A stretch of 64,000 nt of DNA from Mangrovibacter phragmitis. Lineage in GTDB: Bacteria > Pseudomonadota > Gammaproteobacteria > Enterobacterales > Enterobacteriaceae. This document shows, one piece after another, positions 46,035-57,919 of the stretch (its first letter is position 1; each line of letters opens with the position of its first letter). The DNA lies in the NCBI RefSeq assembly GCF_001655675.1, contig NZ_LYRP01000001.1, forward strand, positions 248,001 through 312,000, in the 5' to 3' direction. The notes under the pieces were generated by a model. That model did not search any database, was not told where the DNA came from, and saw only the letters and a list, made by a program, of their open reading frames with translations. A program made the translations under genes and the position numbers.

Positions 46035-46772
46035 TCAAGTCTCGCTCTGATCGGGGGGCACAGCCAGCCCTGAACACCACCGCTGTGCCAGCCAACAGGC
46101 AATCAATGCAATAGCCGTAGAAATACCCGTTGCCATGAGTAAATCCTGCGGCCAGTGCATTCCCAGAGCCAGGCGGCTGGCCATAACGCCCACAGCCCAT
46201 CCCGTAATCAGTATAACGCTTGTTCGATGCCCGCGAGGCCAAAGCAACCCAATAGCCAGTAGAGCCCAACTTGCCGCAAACATTGTGTGCCCGGAGGGGA
46301 AAGCAAACCCCGTTTCTTTTTCCCAGTGATTACGTAACCACGGAGGTAATGCCATGCTGCTTAATTGTTGGTCAACCAGTGCAGCTCGCTGGCGCCGGGG
46401 CAGGTTATAAAATTGTTCTACAGAAACCTGGTGTTGTTGCTCAAGCCAGACAACATAAGGCCTGGGTTCCTGCACCCGCTCTTTAATGACCGATTTTATC
46501 CCCTGCCCGGCCAGTATAGCGCTGCCCAGCAGAAACAGCAGCAACATAGCCGGTTTTAACCGGCACCGCAGGTGCCATAAGAACCAGCCGCACAGTATAC
46601 AATGTGTCAGGATCCCAAAGGGTTGTGTCACCGTTTCAGTGAGCCAGAATAAAGGTAACAACCAGGCAGGATAGCTATTGGGTTGCCAGTGCCAGTTACT
46701 CAACATAACTGCCACTGGTAACAATATAAGCAGTAACATACCCGCCAAAATTCGTCTGGCTTGCGCTGGCAT
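46035..46772 (-). CDS. pgpB: Phosphatidylglycerophosphatase B / undecaprenyl-PP phosphatase PgpB
   Basis: A 245-residue membrane PAP2-superfamily phosphatase acting on PGP and undecaprenyl pyrophosphate in the inner membrane. Three catalytic motifs: KERVQEPRP, PSGHTMFAASWALLA and SRLALGMHWPQDLL. About six helices. The longer frame start at 46877 was rejected; ATG 46772 has GGAGACGGG immediately upstream and fits the E. coli N-terminus. Reads away from ribA. Confidence 0.94.
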   Translation of the reverse strand: MPAQARRILAGMLLLILLPVAVMLSNWHWQPNSYPAWLLPLFWLTETVTQPFGILTHCILCGWFLWHLRCRLKPAMLLLFLLGSAILAGQGIKSVIKERVQEPRPYVVWLEQQHQVSVEQFYNLPRRQRAALVDQQLSSMALPPWLRNHWEKETGFAFPSGHTMFAASWALLAIGLLWPRGHRTSVILITGWAVGVMASRLALGMHWPQDLLMATGISTAIALIACWLAQRWCSGLAVPPDQSET

Positions 46773-46974
46773 CCCGTCTCCACTGTTCTGTAAGCCCCAG
46801 GCAGAATACCTGAATTGTGCACGCAAGGGTAAACATATCCAAATACAACAGAGTAAAAATAGCCGCACAAAAGCCAATGAAGCGAATTGCCGCTGGTTAT
46901 GGCAAAATACGGGATAATAAAAGTAAGGCCAGCTATCTGGCCGAAATAACTTGTGCTGTAAACTGGAGATTCAC

Positions 46975-47565
46975 ATGCAGCTTAAACGTGTGGCAGAAGC
47001 CAAACTGCCTACCCCATGGGGCGATTTCCTGATGGTGGGTTTTGAAGAACTGGCAACGGGCCAGGACCATGTTGCGCTGGTCTACGGTGATATCAGTGGT
47101 AATAAGCCTGTACTTGCCCGCGTGCATTCTGAATGCCTGACAGGTGATGCATTGTTCAGTCTGCGTTGCGACTGCGGTTTTCAACTTGAAGCAGCCCTGG
47201 CTCACATTGCCGAAGAAGGCCGAGGGATATTGCTGTATCACCGCCAGGAAGGCCGTAATATTGGTCTGTTGAATAAAATTCGTGCCTATGCGTTGCAGGA
47301 CCAGGGCTATGACACCGTCGAGGCGAATCACCAGTTAGGTTTTGCTGCCGATGAACGCGATTTCACTTTATGTGCCGACATGTTCAAATTACTGGGCGTT
47401 GAAGCTGTCCGTCTGCTGACCAACAACCCCAAAAAGGTAGAAATTCTGACTGAAGCCGGTATTAATATTGTCGAGCGCGTCCCCCTGATTGTGGGCCGCA
47501 ATCCTAACAACGAACGTTATCTGGCAACCAAAGCGGCTAAAATGGGCCATTTATTGTCAGAATAA
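46975..47565 (+). CDS. ribA: GTP cyclohydrolase II RibA
   Basis: A 196-residue enzyme catalysing the first step of riboflavin synthesis. Zinc ligands Cys54, Cys65 and Cys67 ([20 protein letters not shown]) and the substrate-binding [14 protein letters not shown] are invariant with E. coli RibA, same length. Start at 46975 with GGAGAT before it. No FMN riboswitch upstream. Confidence 0.97.
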   Translation: MQLKRVAEAKLPTPWGDFLMVGFEELATGQDHVALVYGDISGNKPVLARVHSECLTGDALFSLRCDCGFQLEAALAHIAEEGRGILLYHRQEGRNIGLLNKIRAYALQDQGYDTVEANHQLGFAADERDFTLCADMFKLLGVEAVRLLTNNPKKVEILTEAGINIVERVPLIVGRNPNNERYLATKAAKMGHLLSE

Positions 47566-47576
47566 TCATTTCTCAT

Positions 47577-47602
47577 CCCCGGCGAGCCCTTGCCAGCCGG
47601 GG
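47577..47602. terminator. Hairpin between convergent ribA and acnA
   Basis: A 7-bp GC stem (CCCCGGC / GCCGGGG) with a 12-base loop, between the two stops. No T tract; moderate support. Confidence 0.55.
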
Positions 47603-47610
47603 AGTTCAAA

Positions 47611-50295
47611 TTATACGTCCAGTGCCATGTTGCGAATCACGTAATGAAGTATGCCGCCATTACGGTAGTACTCGTGCTCATTACTGGTATCAATACGACA
47701 CCGGCAGGCTACTACCTGTTGTTTTCCATCACGGGCAAAAGTTACGTTAACTGTACTGCCGGGGGCTATCTGACTTGCGTCTTCAATTGAGATTAACTCT
47801 TCCCCGGTAATCGCCAGGCTGGTACGCGTTTCACCCTCGGGAAATTCCAGTGGCAGAACCCCCATCCCAATCAAATTGGAACGGTGAATACGCTCAAATG
47901 ACTCTGCAATGACCACTTTGACACCCAACAGCATCGGCCCTTTTGCCGCCCAGTCACGGCTGGATCCAGACCCATATTCTTTACCTGCAACCACCACCAG
48001 CGGAATCCCCTCCGCCTGGTAAGCCATTGCTGCATCATAGATAGGCAGAGTCTTATTGTCTGGTAAATGTCGTGTTATTCCCCCTTCTGTACCCGGGACC
48101 ATTTCATTGCGAATACGAATATTCGCAAACGTACCACGCATCATGACTTCATGATTACCCCGGCGCGAACCATAGGAATTGAATTCCTCAGGCTGAACGC
48201 CATGCTGTTGCAGGTAAAGCCCGGCCGGGCTGTCTGGTTTTATATTTCCTGCGGGCGAGATATGGTCAGTCGTTACTGAATCGCCCAACACCGCAAGGAT
48301 CCGGGCATTGACAACAGGTTCAGAGGGAGCTGGCGCCTTTTGCATGTTATCAAAAAAAGGTGGGCGCCTTATGTAGGTGGAATCTGCCTGCCATGGGTAG
48401 GTTTCACTACCAGCAACAGTAATGGCACGCCATGCGTCTGTACCGGTAAACACTTCTGCATATTCCTGTCTGAACAGGTGACTGGTAACCGCTGACACTG
48501 CCGCGGTAATTTGTTCACTACTGGGCCAAATGTCTTTCAGGTATACCGGTTTGCCATCTTGCCCATAACCCAATGGGTCATGATGCAGGTTGCAGTTCAT
48601 ATTCCCGGCAAGTGCGTAGGCTACCACCAGCGGTGGTGAAGCCAGCCAGTTAGTTCTGACCAGCGGGTGAATTCTCCCTTCAAAGTTACGGTTGCCTGAA
48701 AGCACTGCGCCTACGGTCAGGTCGCTGGCTTTAATTCCTTCTTCAATGGGTTGCGGGAGCGGCCCGGAGTTACCTATACAGGTTGTACAACCATAACCAA
48801 CAAGATTAAACCCAAGCTTTTCAAGCCAGGGCATAAGCCCGGCAGACTGCAGATAATCTGTCACCACTTTAGAGCCTGGAGCCAAAGAGGCCTTAACCCA
48901 GGGAGCACGTTGCAACCCTTTCTCAACGGCATTTTTCGCCAATAATCCGGCTGCTACCATAACACTGGGGTTTGATGTGTTAGTACAGGACGTGATTGCA
49001 GCAATCACAACGGCCCCATCTTCCAGTGTGAACGTGTCACCATTAAATGTGACCTCGGGAAGTGTATCAGTAGAAGTACTCTGGTTGACCGAAAGCTCAC
49101 AAGCTTGTTTGAACACATCAGGCACGTCCTTCAGAGCAACACGGTCCTGTGGACGTTTAGGGCCGGCAAGGCTGGGTTCAACATCAGACAAATTAAGATG
49201 CAAAGTGGAGGTAAAGCGTGGTTCATCGCCTGCTTCCCGCCACAAACCCTGTGCCTTTGTATACTGCTCAACTAAAGCCACCTGCTCCTCATCACGCCCG
49301 GTAAGACGCAGGTAGTCAAGCGTGACATCATCCACCGGGAAATAACCACAAGTGGCACCATATTCAGGTGCCATATTGGCAATAGTCGCACGGTCAGCCA
49401 GGGGAAGTTCACTCAGACCATCACCGTAAAACTCGACAAATTTACCCACCACACCATGTTTACGCAGCATCTGCGTCACAGTTAAAACCAGGTCTGTCGC
49501 GGTAATACCTTCGGATAATTGCCCCTGCAATTCGAAACCAACTACATCCGGAATCAGCATGGATACGGGTTGACCCAGCATCGCCGCTTCAGCCTCAATA
49601 CCACCCACTCCCCAGCCCAGGATCCCAAGGCCATTTATCATTGTGGTATGGGAGTCTGTCCCAACCAGAGAGTCCGGGAATGCATACCATTCCCCGTCAT
49701 CATTCTGTTCAGACCAAACCGTTTTGCCAAGATACTCCAGGTTCACCTGGTGGCAGATACCGGTACCGGGAGGCACCACCCGGAAATGGTCAAATGCCTG
49801 CTGCCCCCAGCGTAGAAATGTGTAGCGCTCATGATTACGGGTCATTTCAAGCGCTACATTCTGTTCAAATGCGTGATTGTCGCCAAAATGGTCAACCATT
49901 ACCGAGTGGTCAATCACCAGGTCAACATTCGACAAAGGGTTAACCTGGCGGGCCTGCCCACCTAACCGCGACACCGTTTCGCGCATCACTGCGAGATCCA
50001 CCACAGCAGGCACACCCGTAAAATCCTGCATCAGAACACGCGTTGGCCGCCAGGCTATTTCACGCCCTGCATGCCCCCCAGAAAGCCAACTGACTAACGC
50101 GTTGATATCATTCTGCGTTACTGTTTTTTCATCATGAAAACGTAACAGGCTTTCCAACAGAATTTTTAGCGATTTTGGCAGCAAGGACAACTCCGTCCCA
50201 AGGTGACGAGCAGCCTCTGGAAGGCTGTAGTAGGTGTAACGACGGTGATTCAGGTCAAGTGTTGCTTTACAGGCTGCTCCTGTTATTAACGACAT
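47611..50295 (-). CDS. acnA: Aconitate hydratase A
   Basis: An 894-residue [4Fe-4S] enzyme interconverting citrate and isocitrate; the stress- and stationary-phase aconitase of enterobacteria. Cluster cysteines in AAITSCTNTSNPSVM and VGYGCTTCIGNSGPLPQP; substrate-site RRGNHEVMMRGTF and GKEYGSGSSRDWAAKGP. Length close to E. coli AcnA (891). Starts ATG 50295 with GGAGGCG upstream. Confidence 0.97.
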   Translation of the reverse strand: MSLITGAACKATLDLNHRRYTYYSLPEAARHLGTELSLLPKSLKILLESLLRFHDEKTVTQNDINALVSWLSGGHAGREIAWRPTRVLMQDFTGVPAVVDLAVMRETVSRLGGQARQVNPLSNVDLVIDHSVMVDHFGDNHAFEQNVALEMTRNHERYTFLRWGQQAFDHFRVVPPGTGICHQVNLEYLGKTVWSEQNDDGEWYAFPDSLVGTDSHTTMINGLGILGWGVGGIEAEAAMLGQPVSMLIPDVVGFELQGQLSEGITATDLVLTVTQMLRKHGVVGKFVEFYGDGLSELPLADRATIANMAPEYGATCGYFPVDDVTLDYLRLTGRDEEQVALVEQYTKAQGLWREAGDEPRFTSTLHLNLSDVEPSLAGPKRPQDRVALKDVPDVFKQACELSVNQSTSTDTLPEVTFNGDTFTLEDGAVVIAAITSCTNTSNPSVMVAAGLLAKNAVEKGLQRAPWVKASLAPGSKVVTDYLQSAGLMPWLEKLGFNLVGYGCTTCIGNSGPLPQPIEEGIKASDLTVGAVLSGNRNFEGRIHPLVRTNWLASPPLVVAYALAGNMNCNLHHDPLGYGQDGKPVYLKDIWPSSEQITAAVSAVTSHLFRQEYAEVFTGTDAWRAITVAGSETYPWQADSTYIRRPPFFDNMQKAPAPSEPVVNARILAVLGDSVTTDHISPAGNIKPDSPAGLYLQQHGVQPEEFNSYGSRRGNHEVMMRGTFANIRIRNEMVPGTEGGITRHLPDNKTLPIYDAAMAYQAEGIPLVVVAGKEYGSGSSRDWAAKGPMLLGVKVVIAESFERIHRSNLIGMGVLPLEFPEGETRTSLAITGEELISIEDASQIAPGSTVNVTFARDGKQQVVACRCRIDTSNEHEYYRNGGILHYVIRNMALDV

Positions 50296-50724
50296 AGCGC
50301 CTCCTTAACGAACAAGTCCGGCATTCCCCTTTCAGCGTGGGGGATTTACCATTAAAGATAACACAAAATAATGGCAACATTTTTGCAACAGCACAAACAG
50401 GCACATAAAGCGCTAAGACTGGCAGCAAGATTAATGCAGAAAATATTGCAGATAGAGATAGAGGCGAGTTATAGATGAAAAAGATGAGTCTTCAATTCAG
50501 ACAATTACAAATGTGATTAACATCTCGCTAATAAAAATACATACATTAATTTTATCCAGGTCGATCACATATAATCGTGGTTTTTTCTTAAAATAACCTT
50601 AAGCGAAAAGAGTAATTGACATACTACTAAGAGAGTATTGCTGTGTGTAGAGTGAATAAATAATCAATAAGAAACGTATATTACTTGTTTTTATGCAACC
50701 AGTGTTACGTGATGTGTAACAAGG
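50296..50724. other. Intergenic region upstream of acnA
   Basis: 429 bases, very AT-rich, between acnA and the small gene cluster. It should contain acnA promoters and regulator sites (acnA is under CRP, Fur, SoxRS, ArcA and FNR control in E. coli), but I cannot mark a site confidently. No ORF of note. Confidence 0.45.
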
Positions 50725-50895
50725 TTAAAGACTGTCATCTTCATTAAGAAAACTATCAATAAATGCTTTTTGCTGCTGGCTCAATTCCCAGGATTCAGGG
50801 ATTTCGCCTAACTCTTGTGTCCTGGCTTTAGCGGTTTTATCAATATGCGAGCCCGCAATGACCTCTTGAGAGGATGTGTTTTGTTGCATGCACAT
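50725..50895 (-). CDS. Small protein downstream of ymiA, probably YciX-like
   Basis: From ATG 50895 the frame gives 56 residues: MCMQQNTSSQEVIAGSHIDK, then KARTQELGEIPESWELSQQ and a tail FIDSFLNEDDSL. It is acidic and soluble. It starts 8 bases after the ymiA stop with GGTGAT as ribosome site, so the two are co-translated. E. coli has a small gene, yciX, at this place beside ymiA; I cannot confirm sequence identity from memory. A longer frame upstream overlaps ymiA and was not used. Confidence 0.6.
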   Translation of the reverse strand: MCMQQNTSSQEVIAGSHIDKTAKARTQELGEIPESWELSQQQKAFIDSFLNEDDSL

Positions 50896-50903
50896 ATTAA
50901 TTA

Positions 50904-51029
50904 TCACCAATATTTCAGGACTAAAAGGATTACCGCCACCCAGAACACAGCAGATACTGCAAAAGCTGCAAGCCACGCTTTACGCTTCGCAGAGACCGGA
51001 CTACGTGGAGACTGTTTTCCTGATGACAT
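50904..51029 (-). CDS. ymiA: YmiA, single-helix small membrane protein
   Basis: A 41-residue protein: MSSGKQSPRSPVSAKRKAWL then one membrane helix AAFAVSAVFWVAVILLVLKYW. E. coli YmiA (46 residues) has the same plan: a basic segment with KRKAWLAVFLGSALFWVVVALLIWK. AGGACGG lies three bases before the ATG. Function unknown. It is short enough to be missed by gene finders. Confidence 0.85.
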   Translation of the reverse strand: MSSGKQSPRSPVSAKRKAWLAAFAVSAVFWVAVILLVLKYW

Positions 51030-51376
51030 TGCCGTCCTGATTACTTCTGTATCGCTAATCATTTTCATTTGGAACTACCGTAAATGCCGTGGATAACTAG
51101 GAGTAATCCTAAAGAATATTGGGCTTAATTTCCAGCAAATTTACCTTTATCTTCCAGTGAATAATTTAATCTTTTGACGTGAAATAAATAATTGAAGTCG
51201 GACTAATGCAAAAGTTTTAGTTTTTTTCTGATCGGTGTCGCATATTGGCGACATAACCCTTAGGTTGATTATGGTTTTTCTATTTATTATAAAATTTAGC
51301 GCGTTATTATTTTTATTTGACTTAAAGGGAGATAATGTCGGCACTTAAACTAAATTATTCATGCCGACAATAAAGA
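51030..51376. other. Intergenic region cysB-ymiA
   Basis: 347 AT-rich bases. TGTCGGCA (51336-51343) and TGCCGACA (51362-51369) form an 8-bp stem just after the cysB stop, possibly ending cysB transcription, though the loop is 18 bases and no T run follows. The ymiA promoter presumably lies further left. Confidence 0.45.
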
Positions 51377-52354
<978 letters not shown>

Positions 52355-52549
52355 TCACTTCACTTCCCACGTATATGAGTTAGCAACCCACTCTCAACAG
52401 CTTATGGTCGCCGGGCTTAGCCAACTATATCACTTATACCCTGATTGTATAGATTTCAATGATTAATTACTTTCTGGTTATATCAGTGAGAAAGAAAACA
52501 ATTCAGGCGGGTTGCTACTGAGCAGGAGTATTCACATGCATTATCCATG

Positions 52550-52574
52550 AAAAAACCGGGACAAGCCCGGTTTT
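52550..52574 (-). terminator. Terminator after topA
   Basis: On the minus strand a 9-bp stem (AAAACCGGG / CCCGGTTTT with 5-base loop) followed by six T, 18 bases past the topA stop. Confidence 0.92.
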
Positions 52575-52592
52575 GTGTTCATGCAAACAACA

Positions 52593-55190
52593 TTATTTTT
52601 TAGCTTCCGCCCATTTTCCGTCAACATAAAACGCAGACCAGCCAGTCGCTTTTCCGTCTTTTTCAGAAGCGACATACTGCTGTTTCGTTTTACGACTGAA
52701 GCGAACAATGGTTGGATTCCCTTCAGCATCCTGTTGCGGTGCATCGGCAAGGTAGCGCAGTTTTTCCGGCAAACGGTCACGGAAACGATACAACTCAGCA
52801 ACCTGAGGCGCTCGTGTCTCACGAGATTTAGGAAACGTATTCGCCGCAAGGAAAACCCCTGCTGCGCCGTCACGCAATACAAAGTATGCGTCGGATTTTT
52901 CACAAGGCAATTCCGGCAATGGTACCGGGTCTTCTTTTGGCGGAGCCACTTCGCCGTTGCGCAGAATCTTACGTGTATTCTTACATTCATCGTTGGTGCA
53001 GGCCATGTATTTACCAAAACGCCCCATTCTCAGATGCATTTCAGAGCCACATTTTTCACACTCAACAATCGGCCCATCATAACCCTTAATCCGGAACTCA
53101 CCCTCTTCGATTTCGTAGCCATCGCAGCCCGGATTATTACCGCAGACATGCAGTTTCCGTTTAGGATCGATAAGGTAGCTGTCCATCGCTGTGCCACATT
53201 TTGGGCAACGGCGTTTGGCACGCAACGCATTGGTTTCGGCATCATCGCCTTCCAGTACGTTCAGCACTTCATTTTCCGGGACCAGGTTAATGGTTGTTTT
53301 ACAACGCTCTTTCGGCGGCAGTGCATAACCGGAGCAACCGAGAAACACACCCGTGCTGGCGGTACGAATACCCATCTTACGACCACATGTTGGACAGTCG
53401 ATACTGGTCAGAACCATCTGGTTCGGTAGCATCCCGCCATCGTCGGGATCTTTCTCAGCCTGTTCCAGTTGACGGGCAAAGTCGTCAAAAAAACTGTCCA
53501 GAACGCTGCGCCACTCTTTCTCATGGCTGGCAACCGCATCAAGCGAATCTTCCATTTGAGCAGTGAAATCATAGTTCATCAGCTCACGGAAGTTTTCTTC
53601 AAGACGATCTGTGACAATCTCACCCATTTTTTCCGCATAGAAACGGCGGTTCTCAACACGTACATAGCCACGATCCTGAATCGTAGAAATGATAGAGGCA
53701 TAAGTAGACGGGCGGCCAATACCACGCTTTTCCAGCTCTTTTACCAGTGAGGCTTCACTGAAACGTGCCGGTGGTTTGGTGAAATGCTGCTCTGGCAGCA
53801 ATTCAACAAGGCTAAGTTCTTCACCGGTTTCCACCGCAGGCAACGTCCGGTCTTCATCACCTTTGCGCAGTGCTGGCATAACTTTAGTCCAGCCATCAAA
53901 ACGCAAAATACGCCCACGCGCTTTAAGACGGAAGTCACCCGCACTCACGGTTAACGTTGTTGAATCATATTTCGCCGGTGTCATCTGACAGGCCACAAAC
54001 TGTCGCCAGATAAGCTGGTACAGACGTTGGGCATCCGATTCCATATCCTTAAGCGATTCAGAAACCACGTTTACATCGGAAGGTCGAATTGCTTCATGCG
54101 CTTCCTGAGAATTCTCTTTGCTCGCATACTGATTAGGACTTCCAGGGAGATACTGAGAACCGAAGTTATCACCAATATAGCCACGCACCATGTTAACGGC
54201 ATCCTGGCTGAGATTGGTAGAATCAGTACGCATATAGGTGATATGCCCGGCTTCGTAGAGGCGCTGGGCAAGCATCATCGTCTTCTTCACACCAAAGCCC
54301 AGACGAGTGCTGGCAGCCTGTTGCAACGTTGACGTGATATACGGCGCGCCCGGCTTACTGCTGGTCGGTTTATCTTCGCGTTCAGTGACAGTGTAACGTG
54401 CTTTTTCAAGCAAACTGACCGCAGCCATAGTTTGCTCACGGTTGACCGGCCTGAATGGCTTATCACCCTGGTGAGACACCTGTACCGGTAAACTTTCACC
54501 CTGAGCTGTCGTCAGCGAAGCACCCACTTCCCAGTACTCTTCAGGGACAAACGCTTTGATTTCACGCTCGCGTTCAACGACAAGACGTACCGCCACCGAC
54601 TGAACCCGCCCGGCGGAAAGGCCTCGGGCAATTTTTTTCCACAGCAGTGGTGAAACCATATAACCTACAACACGGTCCATAAAACGCCGTGCCTGTTGCG
54701 CGTTTACCCGGTCGATGTTCAGCTCACCCGGCTTTTCAAATGCCTGGCGAATAGCATTCTTGGTGATTTCATTGAAAACCACCCGGCTGTAACGTTTGTC
54801 ATCACCACCAATTACTTCCCGCAGGTGCCAGGCAATGGCTTCCCCTTCGCGGTCAAGGTCGGTTGCAAGATAGATATGATCAGCTTTTTCGGCCAGCGAT
54901 TTCAGTTCAGAAACCACCTTCTCTTTGCCAGGCAGTACTTCATATTGCGCAGCCCAGTTATGCCAGGGGTCAACACCCATTCGATTAACCAGCGCACTCC
55001 GCTCATCTTTCTTCACCTTTTTCTTTGCAGGTGTCGCGGACGCAGCGTCAGCACTCTTTTTTGTTGAACCACTGGTCGGCAAATCACGGATATGGCCTAC
55101 GCTGGATTTAACCACGTAGTTACTGCCAAGATATTTGTTTATCGTTTTGGCTTTTGCCGGGGACTCAACGATAACGAGAGCTTTGCCCAT
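52593..55190 (-). CDS. topA: DNA topoisomerase I
   Basis: An 865-residue type IA topoisomerase relaxing negative supercoils; identical in length to E. coli TopA. Toprim domain ([21 protein letters not shown]), active-site Tyr near 319 in [12 protein letters not shown], and three C-terminal zinc ribbons: [11 protein letters not shown].., [12 protein letters not shown].. and [12 protein letters not shown]... The ATG at 55190 was chosen by homology; the frame opens 40 codons earlier without support. Confidence 0.97.
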   Translation of the reverse strand: MGKALVIVESPAKAKTINKYLGSNYVVKSSVGHIRDLPTSGSTKKSADAASATPAKKKVKKDERSALVNRMGVDPWHNWAAQYEVLPGKEKVVSELKSLAEKADHIYLATDLDREGEAIAWHLREVIGGDDKRYSRVVFNEITKNAIRQAFEKPGELNIDRVNAQQARRFMDRVVGYMVSPLLWKKIARGLSAGRVQSVAVRLVVEREREIKAFVPEEYWEVGASLTTAQGESLPVQVSHQGDKPFRPVNREQTMAAVSLLEKARYTVTEREDKPTSSKPGAPYITSTLQQAASTRLGFGVKKTMMLAQRLYEAGHITYMRTDSTNLSQDAVNMVRGYIGDNFGSQYLPGSPNQYASKENSQEAHEAIRPSDVNVVSESLKDMESDAQRLYQLIWRQFVACQMTPAKYDSTTLTVSAGDFRLKARGRILRFDGWTKVMPALRKGDEDRTLPAVETGEELSLVELLPEQHFTKPPARFSEASLVKELEKRGIGRPSTYASIISTIQDRGYVRVENRRFYAEKMGEIVTDRLEENFRELMNYDFTAQMEDSLDAVASHEKEWRSVLDSFFDDFARQLEQAEKDPDDGGMLPNQMVLTSIDCPTCGRKMGIRTASTGVFLGCSGYALPPKERCKTTINLVPENEVLNVLEGDDAETNALRAKRRCPKCGTAMDSYLIDPKRKLHVCGNNPGCDGYEIEEGEFRIKGYDGPIVECEKCGSEMHLRMGRFGKYMACTNDECKNTRKILRNGEVAPPKEDPVPLPELPCEKSDAYFVLRDGAAGVFLAANTFPKSRETRAPQVAELYRFRDRLPEKLRYLADAPQQDAEGNPTIVRFSRKTKQQYVASEKDGKATGWSAFYVDGKWAEAKK

Positions 55191-55588
55191 ATTCACCTTT
55201 ACCTTTTTGATTCTTCCAGGAATACGTCGCACCCTGATGCACCATCCACTGGCGACGAGCCTGTTGTATATTGCGGCTGTCTTCAGGGAGATCAACCCAT
55301 TTCTTAACAACTGGCCGGTTTTTACCCGGCCACAGGTTGCTCTGACGCGTTTTTATGCAAAACGGCTGGTGCAACAGCATCCTGGCTGAATGTCAAGCAA
55401 TTCCATTGCCAGATATGCGAAAGCGTCACACTCTACCTGATAAAATTCGTTACGCAACTTTAATTAGCATGCAAAATTAAATATTGCCAGTCACAACAAA
55501 AACTAACCAGATACCTGCCATGTTAACGAAATTTGCGCACAAGCCCTGTGCGGGCGTAGAATACCTGCAGTTTGTAAGGAGAAAAGTC
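55191..55588. other. Intergenic region topA-yciN
   Basis: 398 bases between divergent topA and yciN. It should hold the multiple topA promoters (supercoiling- and stress-controlled in E. coli) and the yciN promoter. A frame running into it from topA (up to 55310) lacks a family match. I see no other gene. Confidence 0.5.
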
Positions 55589-55840
55589 ATGCAAGGCAAT
55601 ACCCAACCTATCGACCGTGAAACCCTCTTACTTGAAGCCAATAAGCTTATCCGTGAACATGATGATTTCATCGCAGGAATAGAGGCCACAAACGTGGTGC
55701 AAAAAGGAAGCGTTCTGGTATTTCAGGGGGAGTATTATCTTGATGAACAAGGTCTGCCCACGCCTAAAACAACGGCAGTGTTCAATATGTTCAAATACCT
55801 CGCACACGTACTTTCAGAAAAATACCACCTGCAAAATTAA
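55589..55840 (+). CDS. yciN: YciN, small conserved protein
   Basis: An 83-residue soluble protein, same length as E. coli Yci[60 protein letters not shown]. Function unknown. The ATG at 55589 follows AAGGAGA. Longer upstream frame ignored. Confidence 0.94.
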   Translation: MQGNTQPIDRETLLLEANKLIREHDDFIAGIEATNVVQKGSVLVFQGEYYLDEQGLPTPKTTAVFNMFKYLAHVLSEKYHLQN

Positions 55841-55843
55841 CAG

Positions 55844-55863
55844 GTGAGGCCCGCAGGCCTCAC
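55844..55863. terminator. Hairpin between convergent yciN and sohB
   Basis: A perfect 8-bp stem (GTGAGGCC / GGCCTCAC) with loop cgca, directly after the yciN stop and before the sohB stop. No T tract; probably still ends both transcripts. Confidence 0.55.
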
Positions 55864-55875
55864 TCAGTGAGTGCA

Positions 55876-56925
55876 TCACGGCAGCGGGCTGCCACCGCGT
55901 TGCCACCAACGTAATAGCAGGCGGTCCGCACTTTCAGCAGCGGCTCCGGTCAGGCGCTGAACCATTTTCTTACGTTCAACATAGTGTAAGTTGATGACTT
56001 CGTAGTCTTTCATACGTTCCAGCAAAGCATCATCACTGGTTCCGATTTCATCAACCAGGCCTTTTTCTAACGCCTGAATACCAAACCAGTGCTCCCCGGT
56101 CGCCACAGCATCAACGTCCAGCGAAGGTCGCATGGAGTGCACAAAATCTTTGAATAATTTATGTGTTTCGTTCAGGTCTTCACGGAATTTTTGGCGCCCT
56201 TCTTCGGTATTTTCCCCCAGAACGGTCAGCGTGCGCTTGTACTGACCCGCTGTATGTAATTCCACATCAATATCATTGCGTTTGAGTAAACGGTTGATGT
56301 TCGGTATTTGTGCCACAACACCAATTGAGCCAATGATAGAAAACGGCGCAGCAATAATTCTGTCTGCCACACAGGCCATCATGTAACCACCGCTTGCCGC
56401 TACTTTATCTACCGCCACAGTCAGTGGAATTTTATGGGCACGCAGGCGTTGCAGTTGTGAAGCAGCCAGGCCATAACCATGCACCACACCGCCCGGGCTT
56501 TCCAGGCGCAACAACACCTCGTCTTTCGGTTTGGCAACCGACAGTACGGCGGTGATTTCCTCACGTAACGATGAAACTTCCTGTGCATCCATACTGCCTT
56601 TAAAATCCATAACCCACAGAACAGGCTTACCTGACGCGTCGAATTCACCTTGTTTCGCGCGCGCTTTTGCGGCTTTTGCCTCTTGTTTATGTTTCTTCTT
56701 CTGGGCTTTGTGCCACTGTTTTTGCTGATGCGAATCCATCATGGCCGCCGCCACTTCTTCTTTCATGTCATCGTATTGCTCCGACAACCGCGTCATGCGC
56801 AACTCACCGCGTTGCTGCCTTTTCCGCTGTGACAGATTAACGATAACAGTCACTACAACCACTATCGCGAGAACAATGGTCACAACTCTGGCCAAGAACA
56901 ACCCATAGTTAGAGAGTAAATCCAC
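55876..56925 (-). CDS. sohB: SohB, membrane-bound S49-family peptidase
   Basis: A 349-residue inner-membrane protease of the SppA/S49 family, same length as E. coli SohB. N-terminal helix (about 8-30), a lysine-rich linker (QWHKAQKKKHKQEAKAAKA), then the protease core with Ser178 in DKVAASGGYMMACVAD and a Lys general base near 229 (QYKRTLTVLGENTEEG). The start is a GTG at 56925 preceded by AGGCGG; the ATG upstream would add 14 unsupported residues. Multicopy suppressor of degP in E. coli. Confidence 0.95.
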   Translation of the reverse strand: MDLLSNYGLFLARVVTIVLAIVVVVTVIVNLSQRKRQQRGELRMTRLSEQYDDMKEEVAAAMMDSHQQKQWHKAQKKKHKQEAKAAKARAKQGEFDASGKPVLWVMDFKGSMDAQEVSSLREEITAVLSVAKPKDEVLLRLESPGGVVHGYGLAASQLQRLRAHKIPLTVAVDKVAASGGYMMACVADRIIAAPFSIIGSIGVVAQIPNINRLLKRNDIDVELHTAGQYKRTLTVLGENTEEGRQKFREDLNETHKLFKDFVHSMRPSLDVDAVATGEHWFGIQALEKGLVDEIGTSDDALLERMKDYEVINLHYVERKKMVQRLTGAAAESADRLLLRWWQRGGSPLP

Positions 56926-57157
56926 TTCATCCGCCTTGATAATCAGTAATAAAGACAAGCAGGGCAACAGAAAACAGCCGCCTCTGCCTGTGCAACTATA
57001 AACGCAACCAGTGGAATATCCGAAATAATTTGCATGCCCCCGGTTACCCTTAAATAACTAAACTCTCTTTATGGCTGATTGAATTCGCCCGTTGTTTCAG
57101 GCATAAAGCCCGTTAGGTTTTTGAATACCTGAACCAACAAGTGGCACAGGAGTGTTT

Positions 57158-57919
57158 ATGCATCATCAACCACAGCGCGATTTGTTACTTGGTCGAACCA
57201 TTCTGGTGACTGGCGCAACTGATGGTATTGGCCGTGAAGCGGCACTCACTTACACCCGGTTCAGCGCAAAAGTTGTGTTGACCGGGCGCGACAGTGAAAA
57301 GCTACGCCAGACAGAAGCCGCTATCATCGCGGAAGGCGGCCAGGTCAGTGGCAGTTTTTTATTTGACCTCACCAGTGCCACCCCTGAACGTTGTCTGGAA
57401 TTTGCCCGTCAGATAGAGCAGGTAACACCGTTACTCGATGGTGTTCTCCATAATGCTGGTGTGCTGGGCGATGTTGCACCAATGGTTGAACAAACAGCAC
57501 AAACCTGGCAGCACGTCATGGATATAAATGTGAATGCCACCTTTTTCCTGACCCAGGCACTCCTCCCCTTATTACTCCGGTCAGATGCCGGCTCACTGGT
57601 TTTCACCAGTTCAAGTGTCGGGAGGCAGGGTCGGGCAAACTGGGGCGCTTACGCCGTATCAAAATTCGCCACAGAAGGCATGATGCAGGTGCTGGCCGAT
57701 GAATATAAACACACCAGCCTGCGGGTGAACTGTATTAATCCAGGCGGTACACGCACCAAAATGCGGGCCAGTGCGTTCCCCCAGGAAGATCCAAATAAAT
57801 TGAAAACCCCAGCAGACCTGATGCCTTTGTATCTTTGGCTGATGGGGGATGACAGCCGCCGTAAAACAGGCATGAGTTTTGATGCACAACCAAATCGCAA
57901 ACCGGGGATTGCAGAATGA
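57158..57919 (+). CDS. yciK: YciK, short-chain dehydrogenase/reductase
   Basis: A 253-residue SDR oxidoreductase of unknown substrate. Cofactor motif TGATDGIGREA, NAG at LHNAGVLGD, Ser..Tyr-x3-Lys catalytic set (FTSSSVGRQGRANWGAYAVSKFA). Matches E. coli YciK. ATG 57158 sits 6 bases after AGGAG; the GTG at 57152 is too close. Its end overlaps btuR by 4 bp, an operon conserved in E. coli. Confidence 0.94.
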   Translation: MHHQPQRDLLLGRTILVTGATDGIGREAALTYTRFSAKVVLTGRDSEKLRQTEAAIIAEGGQVSGSFLFDLTSATPERCLEFARQIEQVTPLLDGVLHNAGVLGDVAPMVEQTAQTWQHVMDINVNATFFLTQALLPLLLRSDAGSLVFTSSSVGRQGRANWGAYAVSKFATEGMMQVLADEYKHTSLRVNCINPGGTRTKMRASAFPQEDPNKLKTPADLMPLYLWLMGDDSRRKTGMSFDAQPNRKPGIAE

